Assembly: GCF_004146235.1 (NCBI RefSeq) | Contig: NZ_SELO01000016.1 | Coordinates: forward strand, 1-64,000 | DNA: 64,000 nucleotides | Direction: 5' to 3' | From: Tropicimonas sp. IMCC6043 | GTDB taxonomy: Bacteria; Pseudomonadota; Alphaproteobacteria; Rhodobacterales; Rhodobacteraceae | Part shown: positions 33,119 through 42,708 of the stretch, in pieces | How positions within the stretch are numbered: the stretch's first letter is position 1 | Layout: each line of letters starts with the position of its first letter | Made by a program: the position numbers and the translations under genes | Notes under the pieces: model-generated | What the model saw: only the letters and a program-made list of their open reading frames with translations | Told to the model about the DNA's origin: nothing | Databases searched by the model: none

Positions 33119-34216
33119 ATGAAACGGCACTACCTTTCCGCAGTCGCACTTGCCGCGGTCGCCGCTGTCTCAACCGGTGCGCTCGTCGCCCAGACCGCCG
33201 AGGCTCCGTTCGAACCAGGCGTGAACTTCCTGACCAACTGGGACGCGGACGAGGATGGCCGCATCACGCTCGAGGAATTGCAGAGCCGCCGCGACGATCT
33301 TTTCGCCGGCTTCGACGAGAATGAGGACGGCGTTCTGAACGCCGATGAATTCGCGGTGCTCGACCAGACCCGCCGGGACTCCATGCAGCGTCCCGCCGAT
33401 CGCGGCACCGGCAGCGGGCGCGCCGAAATGAGCCTCGGCTTCGTCGCGGCTGACACCGATGGCGACGGCGGAGTCACCCCGGAAGAGTTCCACGCCGCCA
33501 CCGAAGCCTGGATGGCGATGATGGACGGCAACGGCGACGGCGTCCTCACACAAGCCGATTTCGGCCCCGGTGCCCGAGCGCCCGGGATGGGTCAGGGATG
33601 GGCGCAAGGCCAAGGTCCCGGCAATGGTGGCCAAGGCTGGATGCAGGGCCAAGGCCGTGGCGATGGCGGTCAAGGTTGGATGCAAGGCCAGCGTCCCGGA
33701 AATGGCGGTCAGGGATGGATGCAGGGCCAAGGTCGAGGCAACGGCAGCCAGGGATGGATGCCGGGACAAGGACGCGGCAATGGCGGCCAGGGACGGATGC
33801 AGGCACAAGGACCTAGCAATGGCGGCCAGGGACGGATGCAGGCACAAGGACCTAGCAATGGCGGCCAAGGATGGATGCAAGGTCAGGGCCGCGGCAATGG
33901 CGGCCAGGGATGGATGCAAGGTCAGGGCCGCGGCAATGGCGGCCAAGGTTGGATGCAGGATCAGAGGCCCGGTTACGGCGGTCAAGGTTGGATGCAGGGA
34001 CAACAGGGCCCCGGTCAGGGGAGAGGCAAGGGAATGAACCGGAGCCAGGGACAATACGGCCCGGCCAGAGCCTTCGAGGCCGTCCCGGACGGTGAAAGCG
34101 GCCTCTGGGTCGTCGATGGACGTACCGGCGACATTCTCTACTGCAAATCCCTGGCCGACCCCGCCAGCCCTGCCGGATTTGTCCCGACCTGCCGCGAGGT
34201 CGATCTCGGCAACTGA
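33119..34216 (+). CDS. Exported EF-hand protein with Gly/Gln/Met repeat array
   Basis: A 365-residue protein. A signal peptide (about 1-24, LSAVALAAVAAVSTGALVA) precedes four EF-hand loops: DADEDGRITLEE (42-53), DENEDGVLNADE (66-77), DTDGDGGVTPEE (112-123) and DGNGDGVLTQAD (136-147). All keep the Asp/Asn ligand pattern, so calcium binding is likely. Residues 158-305 are eleven tandem 13-residue units (GQGWMQGQGRGNG type). The C-terminal domain (about 315-365) has two Cys (DILYCKSL, VPTCREVD). It is probably periplasmic or extracellular. I cannot name a function. Confidence 0.75.
   Translation: MKRHYLSAVALAAVAAVSTGALVAQTAEAPFEPGVNFLTNWDADEDGRITLEELQSRRDDLFAGFDENEDGVLNADEFAVLDQTRRDSMQRPADRGTGSGRAEMSLGFVAADTDGDGGVTPEEFHAATEAWMAMMDGNGDGVLTQADFGPGARAPGMGQGWAQGQGPGNGGQGWMQGQGRGDGGQGWMQGQRPGNGGQGWMQGQGRGNGSQGWMPGQGRGNGGQGRMQAQGPSNGGQGRMQAQGPSNGGQGWMQGQGRGNGGQGWMQGQGRGNGGQGWMQDQRPGYGGQGWMQGQQGPGQGRGKGMNRSQGQYGPARAFEAVPDGESGLWVVDGRTGDILYCKSLADPASPAGFVPTCREVDLGN
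33590..34033 (+). repeat. 39-bp in-frame tandem repeat array (11 units)
   Basis: Eleven units of 39 bp, the last one longer, encode the 13-residue repeats of the EF-hand protein. Units 6 and 7 (residues 223-235 and 236-248) are identical at base level; the others differ mostly at Arg/Pro/Ser positions. The unit length is a multiple of three, so gain or loss of units keeps the frame. Confidence 0.9.
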
Positions 34217-34349
34217 CCGACTGGATCCGCCAGCATTGGCTGCCTCTGCATTTCCGCACAGAGCAAGAGCGATTTCCGCGGATTGAAGGCACGAAAGAAC
34301 ATAAGCACCTTTGGCTGGAACAAGAACCCAGCCGAAGGACATTCCGTAG

Positions 34350-34940
34350 ATGACTTCCCCGACCCTCCTCAAGATCGACAGTTCCGCCCGCCTGACCGAC
34401 TCCGTGAGCCGCGAGCTGACCAACGCGATCGTCGACAAATTCAATGGCGCGACGGTGATCACGCGCGATCTTGCGCGCGAACCGCTGCCGCAAGTCGACG
34501 AGGGCTTCGTAACCATCACCAAGGGCAGCGCGCCCGAAACGCTCTCGCAAGGCCAGCGGGACATGATCGCGCTCTCCGACACGCTCGTCGCCGAACTCAA
34601 GGCGGCCGATGTGATCGTCATCGGACTGCCGGTCTACAATTTCGGCCTGCCCGCCGCGCTCAAGGCCTGGATCGACCTCATCGCCCGCGCTGGCGTCACC
34701 TTCAACTACACTCAGGACGGCCCTGTCGGGCTGCTCACCGGCAAGCGGGTGATCATTGCAATGGCCTCGGGCGGCACCGAGGCCGGTTCGGCGATCGACT
34801 ACGCCACGCCCTATCTGCGCCACGTGCTCGGTTTCATGGGGATGACGGATATCGAACTGATCCGGGCCGACAAGCTGGCCTTTGACGCTGCCGGAACGAT
34901 GGCGAGCGCACAGGAACAGGTGGCGCGCATCGCGGCCTGA
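34350..34940 (+). CDS. azoR: FMN-dependent NADH azoreductase
   Basis: A 196-residue flavodoxin-fold quinone/azo reductase: LKIDSSARLTDSVSRELTNA, the FMN-contact segment GLPVYNFGLPAALKAWIDLI, RAGVTFNYTQDGPVGLLTGK and MASGGTEAGSAIDYATPYL. These match AzoR (formerly AcpD). It reduces quinones and azo compounds with NADH and protects from thiol or quinone stress. It follows the EF-hand gene by 133 bp on the same strand but probably has its own promoter. Confidence 0.88.
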   Translation: MTSPTLLKIDSSARLTDSVSRELTNAIVDKFNGATVITRDLAREPLPQVDEGFVTITKGSAPETLSQGQRDMIALSDTLVAELKAADVIVIGLPVYNFGLPAALKAWIDLIARAGVTFNYTQDGPVGLLTGKRVIIAMASGGTEAGSAIDYATPYLRHVLGFMGMTDIELIRADKLAFDAAGTMASAQEQVARIAA

Positions 34941-34964
34941 GCAACGTGCAAAGGCGCAGTGCCG

Positions 34965-35513
34965 TCAGCCCGCCCCCGGCGGCGATTGCGGCACTGTGCT
35001 TCCCGGACCAAGCGGGCGCTGCATATAGACCGTGTCGACCCATTGGCCATGCTTGAAGCCCACCGCCTTGAGCGTGCCGACATGCTCAAACCCGAGTGAC
35101 CGGTGGAGCTCGATGGAACCCCGGTTGGCGCTGTTGCCGATCACCGCGATCATCTGGCGGCGCCAGCCTTCCTCGCAGCGCGCAACGAGTTCGGCGAGCA
35201 GCGCCCGGCCGACGCCCCGGCCGCGGGCGGTCTCGGCGACATAGACCGAATCCTCGACCGTGTTGCGATAGGCCGGGCGGGCGCGGTAGGCCGCAGCATA
35301 GGCATAACCGAGAATGCGATCCGCGCGCTCGGCGGTGGCGACGAGATGCGGAAGACCGAGCTCTCGCACCGCTTCCCGCCGGCGGCCCATTTCTTCGGTA
35401 TCCGGCGGGATCTCCTCGAAGGTGGCGAGCCCGTGCAGCACTTCATAGGCGTAGATCGCCGCGATCTGCGGCAGGTCCTCGGGCCGGCTGTCGCGCACCA
35501 GAATTCCCGACAT
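34965..35513 (-). CDS. GNAT N-acetyltransferase (phosphinothricin acetyltransferase-like)
   Basis: A 182-residue acetyltransferase: ILVRDSRPEDLPQIAAIYAY, the acetyl-CoA-binding stretch VAETARGRGVGRALLAELVA and SLGFEHVGTLKAVGFKHGQW, which is typical of the Pat/Bar/MnaT branch acetylating amino groups of methionine derivatives or phosphinothricin. It lies six bases downstream of the GatB/YqeY-like gene, so the two form one unit. Its natural substrate is unknown. Confidence 0.85.
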   Translation of the reverse strand: MSGILVRDSRPEDLPQIAAIYAYEVLHGLATFEEIPPDTEEMGRRREAVRELGLPHLVATAERADRILGYAYAAAYRARPAYRNTVEDSVYVAETARGRGVGRALLAELVARCEEGWRRQMIAVIGNSANRGSIELHRSLGFEHVGTLKAVGFKHGQWVDTVYMQRPLGPGSTVPQSPPGAG

Positions 35514-35519
35514 GGTTCG

Positions 35520-35981
35520 TTAGCCCAGCTGCGATTTGACCCGCGGGCCGACAGCGCCGAAATCCATCTGCCCCATGTATTTCGCCTTGAGCGCGCCCAT
35601 GACCTTGCCCATGTCGCGGATGCTCTCCGCTCCGGTATCGGCGATCGCCTTGGCAATGGCAGCGTCGACCTCGTCCTCGGTCAGCTTGCGGGGAAGAAAT
35701 TCCTCGATCACGAGGATTTCCGACCGCTCCTGCTCGGCGAGTTCCAGTCGGCCTCCCTCCTCATAGGCATGCGCGCTCTCCTGGCGCTGCTTGACCATCT
35801 TGCCGAGGATCTGCAACACGTCATCCTCGGTCACGCCCTCTGTGGTGCTTTCGGCACGGACGGCGATGTCGCGGTCCTTGATCGCCGCGGTGATCAACCG
35901 AAGCGTGGACAGCCTGTCGGCCTGCTTGTTGCGCATGGCCTCCTTAAGGGCAGCGCTCACCCTGTCCCTGATCTGCGTCAT
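35520..35981 (-). CDS. GatB/YqeY domain protein
   Basis: A 153-residue YqeY-type protein, all helical, with SALKEAMRNKQADRLSTLRL, KMVKQRQESAHAYEEGGRLE and ADTGAESIRDMGKVMGALKA. The C-terminal part matches the tRNA-binding tail of GatB/GatE. Its role may be in tRNA or translation quality control, but it is not proven. It is divergent from carA, and its start at 35981 leaves a 177-bp shared intergenic region. Confidence 0.88.
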   Translation of the reverse strand: MTQIRDRVSAALKEAMRNKQADRLSTLRLITAAIKDRDIAVRAESTTEGVTEDDVLQILGKMVKQRQESAHAYEEGGRLELAEQERSEILVIEEFLPRKLTEDEVDAAIAKAIADTGAESIRDMGKVMGALKAKYMGQMDFGAVGPRVKSQLG

Positions 35982-36158
35982 TCTCGTGGCTCCCCCGGAT
36001 CTCGGATAACGCGCCGGGGTAATAGAGAGTTCGCACCAGACTGGCAAGGCGCGCGGTTCCGTGACAGGCCTGCGCGGGTGGCGTGGCGCGTCGGGGCCGC
36101 TTGACGCCCCGCCGCCTGCCCCATAGGTTGCCGCCGATTTGCCCGCAGGAGTCGCCTG

Positions 36159-37313
36159 ATGCCCAGCCCGAAACCCACCGCCTGCCTCGCCCTTGCCGAC
36201 GGGACACTGTTTTTCGGGCGCGGCTTCGGCGCAAAGGGGCAGACGGTCGCCGAGCTTTGTTTCAACACCGCGATGACCGGCTACCAGGAGATCATGACCG
36301 ACCCTTCCTATGCCGGCCAGGTGGTCACCTTCACCTTCCCGCATATTGGCAATGTCGGCGTGAACACCGATGATGATGAGGCGGCGGACCCGGTGGCCGC
36401 CGGCATGGTGGTCAAATGGGACCCGACCGAACCCTCGAACTGGCGCGCGGCTGAACGGCTCGAAGCCTGGCTCGAGCGGCGCGGCCGGATCGGCATAGGT
36501 GGCATCGACACCCGGCGGCTGACCCGCGCGATCCGGCAGCAGGGCGCGCCGCATGTCGCGCTGGCGCATGACCCCGAAGGCAAGTTCGACATCGCCGCGC
36601 TGGTCGCGGCGGCGCGCGGGTTCAAAGGGCTGGTCGGGCTCGACCTCGCGCGCGACGTGACCTGCGCGCAGAGCTACCGCTGGGACGAGATGCGCTGGGC
36701 CTGGCCGGAAGGCTACACGCACCAGGAAGCGCCGAAATACAAGGTCGTGGCCGTCGACTACGGCGCCAAGCGCAACATCCTGCGCTGCCTCGCCTCGGTG
36801 GGCTGCGACGTGACCGTGTTGCCGGCGACGGCAACGGCGGACGAGGTACTGGCGCATGCGCCCGACGGCGTGTTCCTGTCGAACGGGCCGGGCGACCCAG
36901 CGGCGACCGGCGAATATGCCGTGCCGATGATCCGCAGCGTTCTGGACGCGGGCCTGCCGGTCTTCGGCATCTGCCTCGGCCACCAGATGCTGGCGCTGGC
37001 GCTCGGCGCGAAGACGATCAAGATGAACCACGGCCATCACGGCGCGAACCACCCTGTGAAGGACCTCGAGACCGGCAAGGTCGAGATCACATCGATGAAC
37101 CACGGGTTCACCGTCGACGCCCAGACTCTCCCCGAAGGCGTTCGCGAGACCCATGTCTCGCTCTTCGACGGCTCCAATTGCGGGATCCGCCTGGAGGACA
37201 AGCCGGTCTTCTCGGTGCAATACCACCCCGAGGCCAGCCCCGGCCCACAGGACAGCTATTACCTCTTCGAGCGTTTTGCGGCGGCAATGGCGGACCGTTC
37301 CGTCGCAGCCTGA
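36159..37313 (+). CDS. carA: Carbamoyl-phosphate synthase small subunit
   Basis: A 384-residue glutaminase subunit. The N-terminal domain has DGTLFFGRGFGAKGQTVAEL and TRRLTRAIRQQGAPHVAL. The class I amidotransferase domain has the nucleophile Cys in FGICLGHQMLALALG and the His/Glu pair in VQYHPEASPGPQDSYYL. It provides ammonia for carbamoyl phosphate used in arginine and pyrimidine synthesis. The carB gene is not in the window. Complete, no oddity. Confidence 0.96.
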   Translation: MPSPKPTACLALADGTLFFGRGFGAKGQTVAELCFNTAMTGYQEIMTDPSYAGQVVTFTFPHIGNVGVNTDDDEAADPVAAGMVVKWDPTEPSNWRAAERLEAWLERRGRIGIGGIDTRRLTRAIRQQGAPHVALAHDPEGKFDIAALVAAARGFKGLVGLDLARDVTCAQSYRWDEMRWAWPEGYTHQEAPKYKVVAVDYGAKRNILRCLASVGCDVTVLPATATADEVLAHAPDGVFLSNGPGDPAATGEYAVPMIRSVLDAGLPVFGICLGHQMLALALGAKTIKMNHGHHGANHPVKDLETGKVEITSMNHGFTVDAQTLPEGVRETHVSLFDGSNCGIRLEDKPVFSVQYHPEASPGPQDSYYLFERFAAAMADRSVAA

Positions 37314-37340
37314 GCGAAAGAGCCGCTTGGGCCCTGCCGG

Positions 37341-37356
37341 TTAAGCACTCATTAAC
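37341..37356 (+). promoter_or_regulatory. Full CtrA-type binding site
   Basis: TTAAGCACTCATTAAC matches the CtrA consensus TTAA-N7-TTAAC exactly. It lies 51 bp before the glycosyltransferase start and 28 bp after the end of carA. CtrA controls motility, surface and c-di-GMP genes in Rhodobacterales, so it may drive this gene. Confidence 0.6.
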
Positions 37357-37406
37357 CAAGGGCCGAGCAGTGTCTTCCCGATGTTCCGGGAATACTGGCA
37401 CGCTCC

Positions 37407-39377
37407 ATGACCGCACCGACCCATAGATCGCTGCTGGACAATCCGGTCCCGCTGAAACGCCGTCCGCGTATCCGGACGGTCCGTACCGATACTCGCGTCA
37501 TCGAAGGCGGCGGCTCGTCGAAGAACCTGCTCGGCCAGCGGCTGGTGAATCGCGGCGCTCTGGCGCCGGGAGATCTCGTCAAGGCGCTGGCGATGCAGGC
37601 GAGACAGGATGCGCGGCTGGGCGACATCCTTCTGGCCAATTCCATGGTGTCCGAATCCACGCTTCTCGATGTGCTCTCCGAGCAATGGCAGACCGATGTC
37701 GTCGATCTCGAGGTGGAGCCGCCCGACGCCCGGCTGATCGACGAGTGGAGCGCAACGCGCTGCCTCGGTGACGGGCTCGTGCCCTGGCGACGCACCGGCG
37801 CATCCACGATCGTCGCAACCGCCCGACCGGAACGTTTCGCCGCGCATCGAGATGCGCTCGAGGCGCGTTTCGGCAAGGTGCACATGGCGCTGACAACCGA
37901 GCCCGCCCTGCATCGGGCGATCACCGCGCTGCGCAACCCGGTCCTGTCCGACCGCGCCGAGCAGCGCGTTCGCCTCGACATGTCCTGTCGCGGCTGGGAC
38001 GGGCGCCGCGCGGCGCGGATCGTAACCGTTGGGCTCCTGGCCTTTCTCACAGCAGCGCTGCTCTGGCCGGTCGCGACCTTCTCGCTGCTTACCCTCTGGG
38101 CCATAGCGACGCTGGTGGCGACGCTGGGCCTCAAGGCGGCGGCGCTCTTCTTCGCGGCCCGCACCCATCACGCGCAACACGGCGAACTCTTCCACACCAT
38201 CCGCCGCACCGGACCGGTTATCGCCCGGTTGCCGACGGTCTCGGTCATGGTGCCGCTCTTTCGGGAGGCGGAGATTGCCGGAAGGCTGATCCGCCGGCTG
38301 GAACGGCTGGCCTACCCCAAGGAACTGATGGACATCCTCCTCGTCGCCGAGGAGACCGACACTCTGACCCGGGCGGCGCTCGCGCGCACCGCCCTGCCAC
38401 GCTGGATGCGGGTGATCGTGGTGCCGGCGGGCGGCGTGCAGACCAAGCCCCGCGCGCTCAACTACGCGCTCGATTTCTGCAAGGGCCAGATCGTCGGCGT
38501 CTGGGATGCCGAGGACGCCCCCGACGCCGACCAGCTCCATAAGGTCGTCCGCCGCTTTCACGAGCGGGGTCCGGAAGTCGCCTGCCTGCAAGGCAAGCTC
38601 GACTACTACAATGCGCGCGCGAACTGGCTCAGCCGCTGTTTTACCATTGAATATGCGAGCTGGTTCGGCGTCGTCCTGCCCGGCCTGCAAAGGATGCGGC
38701 TGGCGCTGCCGCTCGGCGGCACGACGCTTTACTTCCGCCGCGCGGCGCTCGAGGCCCTCGGCGGCTGGGACGCGCATAACGTCACCGAGGATGCCGATCT
38801 CGGCATGCGGCTGGTCCGGATGGGATATCGCACCGAGATGGTCGACACGACCACAAAGGAAGAGGCCAACTGCCGCGTCCTGCCATGGATCCGGCAGCGC
38901 TCCCGCTGGCTCAAGGGCTACGCGATGACCTGGGCGGTGCATATGCGCGCGCCGCGCCAGCTCTGGCGCGACCTCGGGCCAAGGCAGTTCGCAGGTTTCC
39001 AGGTGCTCTTTCTCGGCACGCTCTCGCAGTTCCTGCTCGCGCCGGTGCTCTGGTCCTTCTGGCTGCTCGCCTTCGGCCTGCCGCATCCCCTGTCCGGCCT
39101 GGTTCCCGCGGCGCTCTACTGGCCGCTGATGGGCCTGTTCGTCTCTTCAGAGATCGTCGGCGTCACGCTCGGCCTCTTCGCCACGCGTGGCCGCGGGCAC
39201 CGGTTCCTGATGCCCTGGGTGCCGACGCTCCACCTCTACTTCCCGCTCGCCGCGATCGCCTCCTACAAGGCCCTTTTCGAATTGCTGATGCGGCCGTTCT
39301 ACTGGGACAAGACCCGGCATGGGCTCTACGACGAGACCCAGGAGCCCGAACCGGTCACGCTCGAAGCGATGAGCTAG
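37407..39377 (+). CDS. Membrane GT2 glycosyltransferase with N-terminal MshEN-like domain
   Basis: A 656-residue protein. Residues about 41-100 resemble the MshEN/GspE-N c-di-GMP-binding motif (LLGQRLVNRGALAPGDLVKA, then DARLGDILLANSMVSESTLL). Two membrane helices follow (about 205-250). The family-2 glycosyltransferase domain has PTVSVMVPLFREAEIAGRLI, the metal motif VWDAEDAPDADQ, the NVTEDADLGMRLVRMGY motif and the QRSRWLKGYAM signature of processive enzymes. At least three more helices come near the end. It probably builds an exopolysaccharide, with c-di-GMP control. No clear ribosome binding site precedes the ATG at 37407. Confidence 0.82.
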   Translation: MTAPTHRSLLDNPVPLKRRPRIRTVRTDTRVIEGGGSSKNLLGQRLVNRGALAPGDLVKALAMQARQDARLGDILLANSMVSESTLLDVLSEQWQTDVVDLEVEPPDARLIDEWSATRCLGDGLVPWRRTGASTIVATARPERFAAHRDALEARFGKVHMALTTEPALHRAITALRNPVLSDRAEQRVRLDMSCRGWDGRRAARIVTVGLLAFLTAALLWPVATFSLLTLWAIATLVATLGLKAAALFFAARTHHAQHGELFHTIRRTGPVIARLPTVSVMVPLFREAEIAGRLIRRLERLAYPKELMDILLVAEETDTLTRAALARTALPRWMRVIVVPAGGVQTKPRALNYALDFCKGQIVGVWDAEDAPDADQLHKVVRRFHERGPEVACLQGKLDYYNARANWLSRCFTIEYASWFGVVLPGLQRMRLALPLGGTTLYFRRAALEALGGWDAHNVTEDADLGMRLVRMGYRTEMVDTTTKEEANCRVLPWIRQRSRWLKGYAMTWAVHMRAPRQLWRDLGPRQFAGFQVLFLGTLSQFLLAPVLWSFWLLAFGLPHPLSGLVPAALYWPLMGLFVSSEIVGVTLGLFATRGRGHRFLMPWVPTLHLYFPLAAIASYKALFELLMRPFYWDKTRHGLYDETQEPEPVTLEAMS

Positions 39378-39390
39378 CCGCATACGGAAA

Positions 39391-39420
39391 GGGCTGCCGC
39401 TGGTGACCCGGCGGCAGCCC
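39391..39420. terminator. Bidirectional terminator between the GT2 gene and mdh
   Basis: Perfect 10-bp arms GGGCTGCCGC and GCGGCAGCCC with a ten-base loop. On the minus strand it is followed by TTTCC. It ends both convergent genes. Confidence 0.75.
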
Positions 39421-39444
39421 CATGTTGCGTGGTAGATTGTCCGG

Positions 39445-40449
<1,005 letters not shown>

Positions 40450-40686
40450 CTAGCCATTTGAGGGCGCGCGCGCAAGCTTGGCAGCGCGCGGCACAAGGCT
40501 GCACGCAGAATAACCCGCGCGAACCGGCGGGCTGGATCGCGGAAATCCCGGAATCAGGCCCAAAAGTGGCTGATGCGGCCCCTTTGGCTTCCATTGAGGG
40601 CTGTCTGCCCGGTATCGCATGCGGCACCTGGCCGTCTCGCCAACTTGGGGTGCACGGAAACGCGCGCGGAGGCTTGGAAATCGCTC

Positions 40687-41037
40687 TCAGATGTCGAGTG
40701 CTGTCTCGAAAACACTGGAGCTTGCCTGCTGTGTCGTGCTGCTGCCTGTTGCCACGACGCAGCTGCGCCCGTCGGGAAGCGTGCGCAGAAGAGTCCAGGT
40801 GCCGTTGGTGCGCGAACTGAAGAACTCCATCACGCTGTCGTCGCCGGTCACCGCACGACCGCGATGGACCTCTCCGAAGAGCCTGTCGAGCCCAGCCACG
40901 ACACGGTCGCGCGGCGAACAGGCCGATCTGTCGAGCGCCGGCACGAGCCAGACCGCAGCGACGCTGACGAATAGGGCGCAGAACAGGATAGCCGCGCCGA
41001 TGGCGCCCGTTCTTTCGTGGCGTTTCTTTTTCCGCAT
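40687..41037 (-). CDS. Small membrane-anchored protein of unknown function
   Basis: A 116-residue protein: a basic N-terminus (MRKKKRHERTG), one hydrophobic anchor or signal (AIGAAILFCALFVSVAAVWL) and a soluble part with two Cys (RSACSPRD, GRSCVVATG) in RTLPDGRSCVVATGSS. That segment resembles short exported proteins with a Cys-containing beta strand. GAGGAACGAAG lies before the ATG. The 279 bp between it and mdh contain no other gene that I can support. Confidence 0.6.
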   Translation of the reverse strand: MRKKKRHERTGAIGAAILFCALFVSVAAVWLVPALDRSACSPRDRVVAGLDRLFGEVHRGRAVTGDDSVMEFFSSRTNGTWTLLRTLPDGRSCVVATGSSTTQQASSSVFETALDI

Positions 41038-41230
41038 CTTCGTTCCTCGATGCGCACCAACTCGCCCGTCCCCGGTTCTCTGTCCCGCTACCTCACTACG
41101 AAGGACATGGTTAACAGGTGGTATACAAAGGCCGATTTCCAGGTGACCGGCGCGCCCGCGCATAATTCTTTCACCCACCAGGGCCCGGCGCGATCTTATC
41201 TTGCGCGGCGGGCGCCGCTGTGCTTTCTGC

Positions 41231-41241
41231 TTTGCAGCAAA
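41231..41241. promoter_or_regulatory. Perfect palindrome TTTGC-A-GCAAA before mcl2
   Basis: An 11-bp perfect palindrome, 15 bp before the mcl2 start. Short-chain fatty-acyl regulators (PccR/RamB type) recognise TTTGC/GCAAA half-sites, so it may link mcl2 to acetate or propionate metabolism. It also overlaps the leader close to the ribosome binding site, which suits repression. Confidence 0.35.
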
Positions 41242-41256
41242 CGACAGGAGAGAGTC

Positions 41257-42126
41257 ATGGATCCCGCCGCCCGCCCCTATCGCTCGGTTCTCTACATTCC
41301 CGGCTCCAGGGAACGCGCCATGGAAAAGGCCCGGGGGCTTGCGGTCGACGCGATCATCTTCGATCTCGAGGATGCGGTCGCGATCGAGGAAAAGGCCAAT
41401 GCCCGCAAACTGTTGGCCGAGACGCTGGCTGCCGGCGGCTTTGGCACGCGGGCGCAGATCGTGCGGCTGAACGGGATGGAGACGGCCTGGGGACCGGAGG
41501 ACCTCGCCGCGATCATGGAGGTCGGCCCGCAGGCGGTGCTCCTGCCCAAGGTGGAGACCGCCGGACAGGTCGAGGCCGTCGCGGCACAGCTCGACGCCCA
41601 TCCCGCCTGCGGCGAGACCGAGATCTGGGCGATGATGGAGACCCCTGTCGGCATCCTGAATGCCCTTACCATCGCCGCCACACCACGGATGACCGGTTTC
41701 GTCATGGGTACCAACGATCTCGCCAAGGATCTCGGCTGCCGCTACCGCCCCGACCGGCTGCCGCTCCAGACGGCATTGCAGACCTGCCTGCTGGCGGCCC
41801 GCGCCTGTGGGCTCGTCTGCATCGATGGCGTCTACAACGCCTTCAAGGACGAGGATGGGCTCAGGGCGGAATGCGAGCAGGGGCGCGACCTCGGCATGGA
41901 CGGCAAGACGCTGATCCATCCCGCGCAGCTCGCCATCGCCAACGAGGTCTTCGCGCCGACCGAAGACGAGATCGACCTCGCCCGCCGCCAGATCACCGCC
42001 TTCGAGGAGGCCGAGGCGAAGGGTCTCGGTGTCGCGGTCGTCGATGGAAAGATCGTGGAGAATCTCCATATAGTCACGGCGAAGGCCACGCTGGCAAAGG
42101 CGGCGGCCATGAACGCCCTGGACTAG
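41257..42126 (+). CDS. mcl2: (3S)-malyl-CoA thioesterase / CoA ester lyase
   Basis: A 289-residue HpcH/CitE-family enzyme. It begins RSVLYIPGSRERAMEKARGL and has AIIFDLEDAVAIEEKANARK, the metal-ligand Glu in WAMMETPVGILNAL and FVMGTNDLAKDLGC. The length and the RSVLYIPGS start fit malyl-CoA thioesterase Mcl2 of the ethylmalonyl-CoA pathway better than the larger malyl/beta-methylmalyl-CoA lyase Mcl1. It hydrolyses malyl-CoA to malate and CoA. A mesaconyl-CoA hydratase gene lies three genes downstream on the same strand. GACAGGAGAGAG precedes the ATG. Confidence 0.82.
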   Translation: MDPAARPYRSVLYIPGSRERAMEKARGLAVDAIIFDLEDAVAIEEKANARKLLAETLAAGGFGTRAQIVRLNGMETAWGPEDLAAIMEVGPQAVLLPKVETAGQVEAVAAQLDAHPACGETEIWAMMETPVGILNALTIAATPRMTGFVMGTNDLAKDLGCRYRPDRLPLQTALQTCLLAARACGLVCIDGVYNAFKDEDGLRAECEQGRDLGMDGKTLIHPAQLAIANEVFAPTEDEIDLARRQITAFEEAEAKGLGVAVVDGKIVENLHIVTAKATLAKAAAMNALD

Positions 42127-42135
42127 GAGATCTTC

Positions 42136-42708
42136 ATGAGTTGGCTGCTTCTCGTTGTCGGCGTCCTGCTGTGGTGCGGCGCCCATCTTCTCAAGCGTCT
42201 CGCGCCGGACTTTCGCAGTTCGCTCGGCGATAGCAAGGGGCGCGGAGTCGTCGCGCTCGCCCTGCTGGTCTCCATCGTCCTGATGGTGATCGGGTTCCGC
42301 GCGACGCCCGTCGTCCAGGTCTGGACGCCGCCGACCTTTCTTCTCCACGTCAACAACCTCCTGGTGCTGATCGCCATCTTCCTGATGTCACCCGCGCCGA
42401 AGAAAGGCCGCCTGGCCAACGGCATGCGCCACCCGATGCTCGCGGGGTTCAGCCTCTGGGCGATCGCCCACCTTCTGGTCAACGGAACGCTGGCGTCTAT
42501 CCTGCTCTTCGGCGGGCTGCTCGCCTGGTCGCTGGTCGCGCCCGTCCTTGTCAACCGCGCCGTGCCCGACTGGACACCGCCGGAGCCCGGCTCGATCGGG
42601 AAGGACGTCATGTTCCTCGTGGCCTCCGCCGTGCTCATGCTGCTTATCGGCTGGGTGCATTCCTGGCTTGGCTACTGCCCCTTTGCGAGTTGCGGATTCT
42701 ACCCATGA
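42136..42708 (+). CDS. NnrU-family membrane protein
   Basis: A 190-residue membrane protein with about five helices (SWLLLVVGVLLWCGAHLLKR, GRGVVALALLVSIVLMVIGF) and conserved MRHPMLAGFSLWAIAHLLVN, diagnostic of NnrU. NnrU is found in denitrifiers and often near other metabolic genes; its function is open. It starts nine bases after mcl2 and overlaps the DUF1737 gene by four bases, so it is part of the mcl2-mch operon. Confidence 0.85.
   Translation: MSWLLLVVGVLLWCGAHLLKRLAPDFRSSLGDSKGRGVVALALLVSIVLMVIGFRATPVVQVWTPPTFLLHVNNLLVLIAIFLMSPAPKKGRLANGMRHPMLAGFSLWAIAHLLVNGTLASILLFGGLLAWSLVAPVLVNRAVPDWTPPEPGSIGKDVMFLVASAVLMLLIGWVHSWLGYCPFASCGFYP

Noticed and set aside
33590-34033. Short regular 39-bp repeats that could be a CRISPR array
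   Set aside because: Units are contiguous without spacers, lie inside a reading frame and keep the frame, so they code for the repeat protein.
33170-34621. Long antisense reading frame opposite the EF-hand gene (Leu/His/Pro repeats)
   Set aside because: It is produced by the codon pattern of the repeats on the other strand and lacks a start signal or any family likeness.
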